64,000 bases of DNA from positions 744,001-808,000 of the forward strand of contig NZ_CP040695.2 in NCBI RefSeq assembly GCF_005954645.2, given 5' to 3'. A program made the position numbers and the translations under genes. The notes beneath the pieces are model-generated. The model saw nothing but the letters and a program-made list of their open reading frames with translations. It had not been told where the DNA came from and searched no databases. How positions within the stretch are numbered: the first letter of the stretch is position 1; every line of letters begins with the position of its first letter. This document shows positions 54,269-62,434 of the stretch, piece by piece. The DNA comes from Nocardioides sp. S-1144 (GTDB lineage Bacteria > Actinomycetota > Actinomycetes > Propionibacteriales > Nocardioidaceae).

Positions 54269-54362
54269 CCCCACCCCCCGCTGACCCGTCAGTGATCAGC
54301 GACGGGTCAGTGGGGAATCCACGCCGACCCGTCGCTGATCAGCGACGGGTCAGCGGGGTGGG
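54269..54362. repeat. Nested palindromic element built on GACCCGTC
   Basis: Two consecutive palindromes: CTGACCCGTC-AG-TGATCA-GC-GACGGGTCAG (54281-54310, two mismatches) and GACCCGTCGCTGATCAGC... (54326-54351, perfect 26 bp). The whole is bounded by C-rich and G-rich inverted arms, so the word GACCCGTC occurs four times in alternating orientation. Lies between two divergently transcribed genes, overlapping the likely promoter area of the yciO gene. Confidence 0.9.
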
Positions 54363-54378
54363 GTGGAGAATGGGGAGC

Positions 54379-54999
54379 ATGGCCCGCTTCGTCGACATCC
54401 ACCCCGACAACCCGCAGCCCCGGCTCGTGCAGCAGGTGGTCGACGCGCTGCTCGACGACCAGCTGATCGCCTACCCGACCGACTCGGGGTACGCGCTCGG
54501 GTCGCGGATCGGGAACCGGGCCGGGCGCGACCGGATCCTCCGGATCCGCGGCCTCGACGACCGGCACCACTTCACGCTCGTGTGCAAGGACTTCTCGCAG
54601 CTCGGCCAGCTGGTGCACGTGAACAACGCGGCGTTCCGGGCGATCCGGTCGGCGACGCCGGGGCCGTACACGTTCATCCTCCCCGCGATGCCCGAGGTGC
54701 CGAAGCGGCTGCTGCACCCGAAGAAGAAGACCGTCGGGGTGCGCATCCCCGACCACCGGTTCGTGCAGCAGCTGCTGGAGGCGCTGGGGGAGCCGCTGCT
54801 GAGCAGCTCGCTGATCCTGCCGGGCGAGTCCGGGCCCCGCACCATGGGCTGGGAGATCAAGGAGGACCTCGACCACGAGGTCGACGTCGTCGTGGAGGCC
54901 GGGGAGACCCCGGCGGAGTCGACGACGGTGGTCGACTGGTCGAGCGGTGAGCCCGAGGTGATCAGGCGGGGAGCCGGGGACCCGGACCGCTTCGCCTGA
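54379..54999 (+). CDS. YciO-type Sua5/YrdC-family protein
   Basis: 206 residues, the YciO length rather than full Sua5, starting RFVDIHPDNPQPRLVQQVVD and continuing IAYPTDSGYALGSRIGNRAG and FTLVCKDFSQLGQLVHVNN, as in E. coli YciO. YrdC-fold proteins make threonylcarbamoyl-adenylate; YciO's own role is less certain. ATG chosen by family length; GAGAAT seven bases upstream suggests leaderless transcription. The 3' end overlaps the converging membrane protein gene by 38 bp. Confidence 0.92.
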   Translation: MARFVDIHPDNPQPRLVQQVVDALLDDQLIAYPTDSGYALGSRIGNRAGRDRILRIRGLDDRHHFTLVCKDFSQLGQLVHVNNAAFRAIRSATPGPYTFILPAMPEVPKRLLHPKKKTVGVRIPDHRFVQQLLEALGEPLLSSSLILPGESGPRTMGWEIKEDLDHEVDVVVEAGETPAESTTVVDWSSGEPEVIRRGAGDPDRFA

Positions 55000-55456
55000 G
55001 CGGGGCCTCGGCGCCGGCGGGGACGTCGGCGGCGTCGCCGTCGAGGGCGTGGCGGGCCGCCGCGACCCGCTGCCGGACGACGAGGACGACGAGCGCGAGC
55101 CCGTAGCCGAGGGCCAGTGCCACGGCGTGGTGCGACAGCCCGGAGATGACGGCCTGGACGACGCCGTCGTCGGCGCGGGCGATCGCCTCGGAACGCGACA
55201 TCGCGAGCAGCAGGAACGTCGACAGCATCAGCAGCGGTGGCAGGACGCCGACGGTGAAGAAGTCGGGCAGCCGGACCGCGAGCGCGAGCCCGACGCAGAG
55301 GACGACGAAGCCGAGGTCGAAGAGCAGCCCGACCTGGGCGGTGAGCAGCAGGTCGACGGCGGCCGCGGTGAGGGCGAGGGCCACCCCGAGCGCGGCCATC
55401 TCGCGGCCGGGCTCGTGACCTTCCTCCCACACCGTGCGGGACCCGGGCAGGTTCAC
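54962..55456 (-). CDS. Small multi-pass membrane protein (DUF6542-like)
   Basis: 164 residues with four probable helices (about 21-40, 42-62, 66-86, 107-127). It has an N-terminal soluble part and a basic C-terminal tail. Hydrophobicity and the LFDLGFVVLCVGLALAVRLPDFFTVGVLPPLL pattern recall actinobacterial DUF6542 proteins; I am unsure. GTG start overlaps the rmuC stop by four bases, so the two are one operon. Confidence 0.75.
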   Translation of the reverse strand: MNLPGSRTVWEEGHEPGREMAALGVALALTAAAVDLLLTAQVGLLFDLGFVVLCVGLALAVRLPDFFTVGVLPPLLMLSTFLLLAMSRSEAIARADDGVVQAVISGLSHHAVALALGYGLALVVLVVRQRVAAARHALDGDAADVPAGAEAPLRRSGPGPRLPA

Positions 55457-56565
55457 AGCTCCAAACTACGGCGCGGCGCGTCCTCCTCGGTGTCGGCGCG
55501 CCGGGCGGGCTGCACCGCTCTGAGCGGGACGGCGCGGGGCGTGGGCAGCTCGTCGGAGGTGACGCCGAGGTCCCCGAAGCGGCGCGCCTGCACCAGGACG
55601 CGCGAGTCGAGGGAGGCGACGGCACTGTTGTAGTGCTCGACGGCGCCGTTGAGCGAGCGGCCCACCCGGTCGAGGTGCGCGCCGAACGTGCCCAGCCGGC
55701 CGTGCAGCTCGCGCCCGAGCCGGTGGATCTCGCCGGCCTGGGTGGTGAGGGCCTCGTGGGTCCAGCCGTGGGCCACCGTGCGCAGCAGCGCGATCAGCGT
55801 GGTCGGCGTCGCGAGCACGACGCCGCGACCGGCGGCGTGCTCGAGGAGCGTGCCGTCCTCCTCCAGCGCCGCGGAGAGGAACGACTCCGCCGGCACGAAG
55901 AGGACGACGAACTCCGGCGACTCCGCCAGCGACCTCCAGTACCCCTTCGAGCCGAGCTGGTCGACGTGGGTGCGGAGCTGGCGCGCGTGGCGGGCCAGGT
56001 GGTGGGCGCGGACGTCGTCGTCGTCGGACCCGGTGGCGTCGAGGAAGGCGTCGAGCGGGACCTTGGAGTCGACGACGACCGACCGGCCGCCGGCCAGGTG
56101 GACGACGAGGTCGGGCCGGCGCACGCCGTCGTCGAGGCGGACCTGCTCGGAGAAGTCGCAGCGGTCGACCATGCCGGCGAGCTCGACGGCGCGCCGCAGG
56201 TGCAGCTCGCCCCACTGCCCGCGCACCTGCGGCTTGCGCAGCGCGGTGGACAGCGTCTGGGTCTCGCGACGCAACGAGTCGGTGGAGGAGCGCATGTCGC
56301 TGACCTGCTGGTGCAGCTGGCTCTGCCAGGAGATCCGGTTGTGCTCGAGGTCGCGCATCTGGTCGTGCAGCCGCTCCAGGCTCTCGCGGACGACGGCCTG
56401 CTGGTCGAGCGCCGCGTCGAGCCGGCGCTCGGCCGCGGTGTCGACCGGCGCCGCGGCCGGCTCCACCCGCGCGCGCAGCAGGCCGGTGGCGTACCCCAGC
56501 GCCCCACCGGCCACGAGGCCGAGCAGCAGGCCGAGGGCGAGCGTGGCGGCGGTCCCGGTGTCCAT
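55453..56565 (-). CDS. rmuC: DNA recombination protein RmuC homologue
   Basis: 370 residues. An N-terminal membrane helix (about 7-29), a coiled-coil region (about 45-115, EHNRISWQSQLHQQVSDMRS), then the RmuC nuclease-like domain: KPQVRGQWGELHLRRAVELA, RRPDLVVHLAGGRSVVVDSK, SPEFVVLFVPAESFLSAAL, TPTTLIALLRTVAHGW. RmuC limits recombination between inverted repeats in E. coli, of interest here given nearby palindromes. ATG preceded by CACACT at six bases (leaderless type). Overlaps the membrane protein gene. Confidence 0.92.
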   Translation of the reverse strand: MDTGTAATLALGLLLGLVAGGALGYATGLLRARVEPAAAPVDTAAERRLDAALDQQAVVRESLERLHDQMRDLEHNRISWQSQLHQQVSDMRSSTDSLRRETQTLSTALRKPQVRGQWGELHLRRAVELAGMVDRCDFSEQVRLDDGVRRPDLVVHLAGGRSVVVDSKVPLDAFLDATGSDDDDVRAHHLARHARQLRTHVDQLGSKGYWRSLAESPEFVVLFVPAESFLSAALEEDGTLLEHAAGRGVVLATPTTLIALLRTVAHGWTHEALTTQAGEIHRLGRELHGRLGTFGAHLDRVGRSLNGAVEHYNSAVASLDSRVLVQARRFGDLGVTSDELPTPRAVPLRAVQPARRADTEEDAPRRSLEL

Positions 56566-56644
56566 GGCGTCAGTGTGGCTGGCACCGCCGACAGTCCGGC
56601 TCGCGTCCGGCGCCACGTCCGGCCCCACGTCCGGCCCCTGGCGC

Positions 56645-56703
56645 GCAATTGCCGAGGTTGGCTCGGTTGCGGCGGTCAGAAGTGAGCCGATCTCGGCAAT
56701 TGC
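56645..56703. repeat. GCAATTGC-family nested palindrome, copy A
   Basis: GCAATTGCCGAG (56645-56656) with CTCGGCAATTGC (56692-56703), and inner GGCTC (56660-56664) with GAGCC (56684-56688), all about one centre. Loop GGTTGCGGCGGTCAGAAGT. Shares its outer word with the element at 6.4 kb and its loop with copy B. Confidence 0.92.
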
Positions 56704-56733
56704 ACCGGGTGGGCCCACGGTGCGGCCTCAGGT

Positions 56734-56796
56734 GCGCAATTGCCGACTTTCGCTCGGTTGGGGCGGTCAGAATCGAGCGAACCTCGGCAATTGCGC
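56734..56796. repeat. GCAATTGC-family nested palindrome, copy B
   Basis: GCGCAATTGCCGA (56734-56746) with TCGGCAATTGCGC (56784-56796), inner TTCGCTCG (56749-56756) with CGAGCGAA (56774-56781), same centre. Loop GTTGGGGCGGTCAGAAT. Centre lies 91 bp from copy A. Together the two copies fill most of the 315-bp gap between rmuC and the GGDEF-EAL gene, in which I see no coding sequence. Confidence 0.92.
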
Positions 56797-56880
56797 CGGA
56801 TGGGCACCCTCGCCTCGCCCCGGCCGGACTGCCAGCCCACGCCACCAACCGGCCGCAGCATCGGACGGACGAGGGTCGGG

Positions 56881-58473
56881 CTACTCCGGGGCTGGCCCGG
56901 TGGGCATCTGGAGGCCGAGGGCGGAGACGGAGGCGAGTGCGGCCTCGGCGGGGGCGGGTGGGGCGAAGTAGGTGCCCTGGGCGAGGGTGATGCCGAGCGC
57001 GCGGGCGGCGGCGGCCTCGGCGGCGGTCTCGATGCCCTCGGCGACGGCGACCTGGTCGAGCTCGCCGATCATCCGGCTGACGTTGCCGAGCACCGTGCGT
57101 CCGCCGCTGCCCTCGGTGTCGGCGATGAGGGCGCGGTCGATCTTGACCCACTCCCAGTCCCAGCTGGTGAGCAGCCCGAGGGCGGAGTAGCCGGCGCCGA
57201 AGTCGTCGACGGCGAGGCCGATGCCGCCGGCGGCCAGCTCGGCCGCGATCGCGCGCTGCGACGGCGTCCACCGGGTCACGTGCCGCTCGGAGATCTCCAG
57301 CACGAGGTGGACGTCGAGGTCGGCCATCCGCCCGGGCAGCGACCGGAGCAGCCGACTGTCCTCGTGCAGCTGCTCGAACTCGATGTTGACGCCGAGGGTC
57401 AGGGGCTGCCCGGCACGCGCGGCGATCGAGCCCATCGTCTCGAGCCCGTGGTCGAGGACGACGGCGGTCAGCTCGTCGAGCATGCGGAGCTGGGCGGCGG
57501 CGCCGATCAGCATCATCGGCGAGACCGGGCCGAACTCGAGCTGGCGGGCGCGCACCAGCGCCTCGTAGCCGACGATCTCCTCGGCGCCCAGGTCGACGAC
57601 GGGCTGGTAGGCCACCTCGACCCGGCCCTGGTCGATCATGTCGCGGAGCACGGTGCGGTCGTCGTACCACCGGGGCGGGAGCATCGCCGGGGTGCGGGCC
57701 CGCTTGCGCTGGCGCATCTGCCGCTCGGCGCGGCGCAGCAGCGCGTCGGGGTCGTCGGTGCCCGACAGCGACAGCGCCTCGCCGATGCTGACCTCGACCT
57801 GCAGGACGGCCTCGCCGACGAGGATCGGGCCCCGCAGCGTCTCGTGCAGGTGGGCGACCAGGCGCTCGAGGTCGGCGGCGTCCTCGAGGTGCCGGACGAC
57901 GGCGGCGAACTCGTCGCCCCCCATCCGCGCGGCGAAGGAGCCGGGCGGCAGCACGTCGCTGCGCAGCCGGACGCCGATCTCCTGCAGCACCACGTCGGCG
58001 TCGAGGTGCCCGAGGGTCTCGTTGAGCCGCTTCATGCCGTCGATGTCGAGGAACAGCACGGCCAGCGTCTCGTCGCTGCGGGAGCTCATCGTCTGGTCGA
58101 GCAGCTCGCGGAAGTGGCCCTGCTGCCACAGCCCGGTGAGCTCGTCGGTGAGCGCCTGGCGGCGCAGCCGGGCGTCGCGGCGGGCGGCGTGCCGCGACGC
58201 GGTCGCCATCGTGACCAACGCGTTGAGCAGCCGACGGTCGAGCTCGGAGAACGGCAGGCCGCCGGGGGGCCGACGGGCGACCAGGAACCGCTGCTCGCCG
58301 AGGTCCAGGCTGACGTCGGGGGGCGGCGTGGCGAAGTCCTGGAGCAGGACGTCGCCCGGCACCGCCCGTCGCGACCAGCCGAGCAGCCACTCCTCGATCC
58401 GCTCCTCGGGCCACGGCATCTCGGTGGCCGCCTCCGCGAGGACGTCGATGAGGACGCGATCGTCCCCGCTCAT
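56881..58473 (-). CDS. Dual GGDEF-EAL c-di-GMP turnover protein
   Basis: 530 residues. N-terminal ~110 residues (GAF-remnant-like) lack a membrane helix. The GGDEF domain has an intact active site GGDEF (about 185-189) preceded by TDELTGLW and SIGEAL after it. The EAL domain starts with GYEALVRAR (EAL near 304-306) and includes LGVNIEFEQL, LEISERHVTRW, DFGAGYSALG, VKIDRALI and AEGIET, most of the phosphodiesterase residues. Could make, break or sense c-di-GMP. The ATG at 58473 has CATGGT at six bases (leaderless type); a GTG six bases upstream is the alternative. Confidence 0.92.
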   Translation of the reverse strand: MSGDDRVLIDVLAEAATEMPWPEERIEEWLLGWSRRAVPGDVLLQDFATPPPDVSLDLGEQRFLVARRPPGGLPFSELDRRLLNALVTMATASRHAARRDARLRRQALTDELTGLWQQGHFRELLDQTMSSRSDETLAVLFLDIDGMKRLNETLGHLDADVVLQEIGVRLRSDVLPPGSFAARMGGDEFAAVVRHLEDAADLERLVAHLHETLRGPILVGEAVLQVEVSIGEALSLSGTDDPDALLRRAERQMRQRKRARTPAMLPPRWYDDRTVLRDMIDQGRVEVAYQPVVDLGAEEIVGYEALVRARQLEFGPVSPMMLIGAAAQLRMLDELTAVVLDHGLETMGSIAARAGQPLTLGVNIEFEQLHEDSRLLRSLPGRMADLDVHLVLEISERHVTRWTPSQRAIAAELAAGGIGLAVDDFGAGYSALGLLTSWDWEWVKIDRALIADTEGSGGRTVLGNVSRMIGELDQVAVAEGIETAAEAAAARALGITLAQGTYFAPPAPAEAALASVSALGLQMPTGPAPE

Positions 58474-58638
58474 GCCCACACCATGGGGAGGAGCGTAGAG
58501 ATGCCCGGGCCTCCGCGGGGCAGATCCCGCGATTGCCGCCGACCCGCGAGACGACCCGGGCCCTCCACGTCAGGTGCGCCGCGTCTCGCGCCGACGCAGC
58601 GGCCGGGGCGCGTGGTCGCCGGCTGGAAGGATCACCGG

Positions 58639-59343
58639 GTGAGGAACCGCCTGGCCGCCGTGCCGTCCGACCGCGTGCACCTGTGGCTGATGCTGCTGCT
58701 GACCTTCGGGACGGGGGTCGTCGACGCCGTGGGCTACCTCGGCCTCGACCGGGTGTTCACCGGCAACATGACCGGCAACGTCGTCATCCTCGGCATGGCC
58801 CTGGTCGGGGCCGACGACCTCCCGGTGCTCGGCCCGGTGCTCGCGCTGGGTGGGTTCATGGCCGGCGCCGCGCTCGGTGGCCGGGTGCTGAGGCGCGCCG
58901 CCGGCGCGTGGACCGGCCTGACGACGGCGCTGTTCGCGGTGGTGGCCGTGCTGGTGCTGGCCCTGGCGGTCGTGCTGTTCGCCGTCGGTGACCACCCCGG
59001 TCGCTGGGTCGAGATCACGGTGACCACGGTGCTCGGTGCCGCCATGGGCGTCCAGGCCGCGACCGCGCGGTTCATCGCCGTCAAGGACGTCACCACCGTC
59101 GTGGTCACCTCGACCATCACCGGCCTGGCCGCCGACTCCACGCTCGGCTCCGGCAAGGGCGGTGGCTCCGGACGCCGGGTGCTCGCCGTCCTGCTCATCC
59201 TCGCCGGCGCCGCCGCTGGCGCCGCGCTCCTGCGCTGGCACCTCGGCGCCGGGCTGGTCCTGTCCGGCGCCGTCGTCGCGGTGGCGACCGTGGTGGGCGC
59301 GGTGCACACCACGGTCGCGGCGGCGACCCCCGCGCCGGGCTAG
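58639..59343 (+). CDS. DUF1275-family membrane protein (YoaK-like)
   Basis: 234 residues, six helices. FTGNMTGNVVILGMALVGAD is the DUF1275 signature, with TTLGAAMGVQAATARFIAVK-type stretches and TTVVVTSTITGLAADS later. Function of the family is unknown. The GTG start has AAGGAT six bases before it, so leaderless transcription is likely. Stand-alone gene. Confidence 0.9.
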   Translation: MRNRLAAVPSDRVHLWLMLLLTFGTGVVDAVGYLGLDRVFTGNMTGNVVILGMALVGADDLPVLGPVLALGGFMAGAALGGRVLRRAAGAWTGLTTALFAVVAVLVLALAVVLFAVGDHPGRWVEITVTTVLGAAMGVQAATARFIAVKDVTTVVVTSTITGLAADSTLGSGKGGGSGRRVLAVLLILAGAAAGAALLRWHLGAGLVLSGAVVAVATVVGAVHTTVAAATPAPG

Positions 59344-59397
59344 GCCCCCGGCGCCGACCGGGACAGCGGCCGGAATGCTGACCGGGACGTCGGCCGG

Positions 59398-60177
59398 TCA
59401 GTCGGCGAGGTCGACCACGACGGGGGCGTGGTCGCTGGCCCCGGTGCCGGCACGCTCGTCGCGGTCGACGAACGCGCCGGTCACGGCGGAGGCGAACGCC
59501 GGCGAGCCGAGCACGAAGTCGATGCGCATGCCGCGGTTGCGCTCGAAGCGCTGCCGGTAGTAGTCCCAGTACGTGTAGCCGCCCGGTCCGGGGCTGTGCG
59601 GCCGGACCACGTCGGCGTACCCGTCGTCGAGGAAGGCCTGGAACGCCGCCCGCTCCGGCGCGGTGACGTGGGTGGACCTGGCGAACGCGGCGATGTCGAA
59701 GACGTCCTCGTCGAGCGGGGCGATGTTCCAGTCGCCGACCAGCGCGGTCGGGCCGTCGAGCCACGGCTGGGCGGCGGCGCGGAGTCGGGCCAGCCAGTCG
59801 AGCTTGTAGACGTAGTGGGGGTCGTCGACCTTGCGCCCGTTGGGCACGTACAGCGACCACACCCGGACGCCGCCGCAGGTGACGCCGATCGCCCGGGCCT
59901 CGCCGGCGACGGGGTCGCCCCAGCCGGGCATCCCGGGGAAGCCGACCTCGACGTCGTCGAGGCCGACCCGGCTGATGACCGCGACGCCGTTCCACTGGTT
60001 GACGCCGGCGGAGGCGACCTCGTAGCCCATCGACTGCAGGCCCATCAGCGGCAGCTGGTCGTCGCGGGCCTTCGTCTCCTGCAGCGCCAGGACGTCGACG
60101 TCGTGGCGCTCGAGGAACGCCTCGACCCGGCCGATGCGCGAGCGCAGGGAGTTGACGTTCCAGGTGGCCAGGCGCAC
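59398..60177 (-). CDS. xthA: Exodeoxyribonuclease III
   Basis: 259-residue AP endonuclease/3' exonuclease in base-excision repair. Motifs: LATWNVNSLRSR, ALQETKARDDQLP, SLYVPNGRKVDDPHY, VGDWNIAPLDEDVFD, the catalytic RIDFVLGSP and the terminal SDHAPVVVDL. GTG start at 60177 with TAGGCT seven bases upstream (leaderless). Divergence: the BTAD regulator ends eleven bases before. Confidence 0.95.
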   Translation of the reverse strand: MRLATWNVNSLRSRIGRVEAFLERHDVDVLALQETKARDDQLPLMGLQSMGYEVASAGVNQWNGVAVISRVGLDDVEVGFPGMPGWGDPVAGEARAIGVTCGGVRVWSLYVPNGRKVDDPHYVYKLDWLARLRAAAQPWLDGPTALVGDWNIAPLDEDVFDIAAFARSTHVTAPERAAFQAFLDDGYADVVRPHSPGPGGYTYWDYYRQRFERNRGMRIDFVLGSPAFASAVTGAFVDRDERAGTGASDHAPVVVDLAD

Positions 60178-60184
60178 GCCGGTC

Positions 60185-60190
60185 AGCCTA
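60185..60190 (-). promoter_or_regulatory. -10 hexamer TAGGCT of xthA (leaderless)
   Basis: On the minus strand TAGGCT ends seven bases before the xthA GTG. It overlaps the last codons of the upstream regulator gene, so xthA can be transcribed independently. Confidence 0.5.
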
Positions 60191-62305
60191 GGTGTAGGGC
60201 GTCAGCAGGTCGGCGAGCGGCGTGATGGGAGCGCCGATCTGCTTCATCCGGGTGCTGTAGCCGCGGTAGGCCCGCCGGGCCTCGCCGTGCCGGCGCGCCT
60301 GGTGCAGGGTCGTGATGAGGTGGTGGTGGGACGGCTCGTCGTAGGGGTCGTCGGCGATCAGCCCGACCAGCCACGGGATGGCGCGCTGCTGCTCGCCGCG
60401 CCCGAGCAGCGCCAGGGCGAGCTCGCGCTTGACCTCCAGGGCGCTCGACAGCAGCTCGTCGCGGACGTCGACGGTCCAGTCGCTGTAGGGGTCGTCCTCG
60501 AGGTAGTGGCCGGTGTACATCGCGGCGGCCCGCTCGAGCTCCTCCACGACGGCGAGGTCGGTGCGCTCGCCGGAGCGCAGCGCCCGGAGGGCACCGGTGG
60601 CGGTCTGGGTGAACACCACGGCGTCGATCTCGACGTGCTCGGTGTCGAGGCGGACGGCCTCGCGGTCGGCGCGCAGGTAGTGGTCGGAGGGGTGCTCCTT
60701 CCCCGGGTCGAGCACCCCGCGCAGCGTCGACAGGACGACGGAGAGGCGGTTGCCGCTGCCGGGGGAGTCGGGCCACAGGTGCTCCGAGAGCGCCTCGCGG
60801 GTGATCGGCCGCCCGCGGCGCCCGGCGAGGATCTTGAGGGCGTCGCGGGACTTGCGCGACTGCCAGGCCGACGCCGGCACCGTCTCGCCGTCGCACAGGA
60901 CGGCGAACGCGCCGAGCGTGCGGATCGCGACCCGGGCGCGGTCGGCGCCTCCGAGGGCCTGCAGCGGTCCGGCGATCCGGGTGGCGTCGTCGCGGACGCC
61001 GAGCGCGCGCAGCCGCCGACGGGCGGCCTGCTCCTCGACGTGGTCGGTGGTCGCCCGGGCCCGCAGGGCCTGGTTGGTCGCCAGGCCGATGGAGTTGGCG
61101 GTGCTGCGCCACAGCGTGCCGGCCTCGTCGAGGAGGTCGACGGCGCGCGGACCGGACATCAGCAGCGACTGGAGCTCGAGGGACTCGGCCAGCCCCCGGG
61201 AGTCGTGGCGGCGTCCGGCCTCGCGGACGGCGAGGCGGGAGTACTCCCCGGCGGCCGCCTTGTCGCCCGTTGCGAGGCAGACCCACCCGGCGGCGAGCAG
61301 CGGCTCGACCTGGCCGACGGCGGCCGGCTGGTCGAGGGCCTGCTTCACCAGGCCCTGGGCCTCGTCGAGGTCGTCGACGACGAGCACGCGGGCCAGGCCG
61401 GAGGTCGCCGGCACGATGATCTGGGCGTTGTTGGTGCGCTCGGCGATCGCCAGGGCCTCGCGGTAGGCCAGCGCGGCCTGGGTGGCGTTGCCGCAGAGCC
61501 GGTTGGCGTCGCCGATGCCGACCACGGCCAGGCCGAGCAGCGGCGACTCCGACGTCCGCGTGATGGTGCGGGCCAGGTGCAGCTCGGCCAGGCACTCCTC
61601 GAGCCGGCCGAGGCCGAGGAGCGAGTCGGAGCGGGTGATGAGGCTGAGCGCGCGGACCGGGCCGGGGGCGGCCACCGACTCGGCGAGGGCGATCGCCCGG
61701 TCGAGGTGGGTCAGCGCCTCGGTGTAGCGGCCCTCGGAGTTGCAGCGCGAGCCGAGGTTGTTGTGGATGCGGGCCTGGGTGAGGACGTCGCCCGCGCGCT
61801 CGGCGGCCGTGAGGGCCTTCTCGTAGGCCACGAGGTTGGCGTCGAGGTCGCCCTCGAGCACGCACACGAGGGCCTGGCTGATCCAGGCGGCGGCGACCGC
61901 GGAGTCGTTGCCGCAGGCCAGCGCCTCCTGCACTGCCTGGTCGGACAGGCGACGGCTGGCGACGGCGTCGCCGGTGGCCCACAGCGTGGAGGCGTGGCTG
62001 GCGTGGAGGAACGCGACGTCGACCGGGTCGGTCGGGGTGCCCGGCTGGTCGCCCGCCTCGTCGCCGGCGCGGGCGTAGACGAGGAGCGCCTCGGCGAACC
62101 GACCGGCCTGGTGCAGCGCGTAGCCGTGGCGCCAGGCGAGCGCGACCGGCAGGGCGCCGCCGTCGGGGGCGACGACGGCCACGGCGCGCTCGAGCAGCGG
62201 GACGCCGGCGAGCAGCAGCGTGTCGTGCGCCGGGCTGCCCACAGCGGCCAGGACCGCCGCGCGGTCCTGGGCGCCGATCGCGCGCTCGAGAGCCTCAGCC
62301 GTCAT
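60188..62305 (-). CDS. TPR-winged helix-BTAD regulator
   Basis: 705 residues, unusual domain order. Residues 1 to about 450 are alpha-solenoid TPR-like repeats (ARAGDEAGDQPG, LTHLDRAIALAES, TPTDPVDVAFLHAS, ALAYREALAIAERT). An OmpR/SARP-type winged helix follows (about 465-550, RVAIRTLGAFAVLCDGE, LKILAGRRGRPITREALSEH). The last ~140 residues are the BTAD domain (YTGHYLEDDPYSDWTVDVRD, LHQARRHGEARRAYRGY). SARP regulators usually have the winged helix and BTAD at the N-terminus. Probably a transcriptional activator; target unknown. ATG at 62305. Confidence 0.85.
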   Translation of the reverse strand: MTAEALERAIGAQDRAAVLAAVGSPAHDTLLLAGVPLLERAVAVVAPDGGALPVALAWRHGYALHQAGRFAEALLVYARAGDEAGDQPGTPTDPVDVAFLHASHASTLWATGDAVASRRLSDQAVQEALACGNDSAVAAAWISQALVCVLEGDLDANLVAYEKALTAAERAGDVLTQARIHNNLGSRCNSEGRYTEALTHLDRAIALAESVAAPGPVRALSLITRSDSLLGLGRLEECLAELHLARTITRTSESPLLGLAVVGIGDANRLCGNATQAALAYREALAIAERTNNAQIIVPATSGLARVLVVDDLDEAQGLVKQALDQPAAVGQVEPLLAAGWVCLATGDKAAAGEYSRLAVREAGRRHDSRGLAESLELQSLLMSGPRAVDLLDEAGTLWRSTANSIGLATNQALRARATTDHVEEQAARRRLRALGVRDDATRIAGPLQALGGADRARVAIRTLGAFAVLCDGETVPASAWQSRKSRDALKILAGRRGRPITREALSEHLWPDSPGSGNRLSVVLSTLRGVLDPGKEHPSDHYLRADREAVRLDTEHVEIDAVVFTQTATGALRALRSGERTDLAVVEELERAAAMYTGHYLEDDPYSDWTVDVRDELLSSALEVKRELALALLGRGEQQRAIPWLVGLIADDPYDEPSHHHLITTLHQARRHGEARRAYRGYSTRMKQIGAPITPLADLLTPYT

Positions 62306-62420
62306 GTCCCCGTCCCTGGGACCCCTCGTGCGTGCAGGTCCGCAGCCCCCAGGATAGGCGCTGGCGGCCGGATCGCCGCCGAGTTGTCCGTGCCGATCCT
62401 CGGTTGGGCGACGCCGCCCG

Positions 62421-62426
62421 TAGACT
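62421..62426 (+). promoter_or_regulatory. -10 hexamer TAGACT of ychF (leaderless)
   Basis: TAGACT ends eight bases before the ychF GTG in the short gap between the BTAD regulator and ychF. No ribosome binding site. Confidence 0.5.
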
Positions 62427-62434
62427 CGCCGCCC

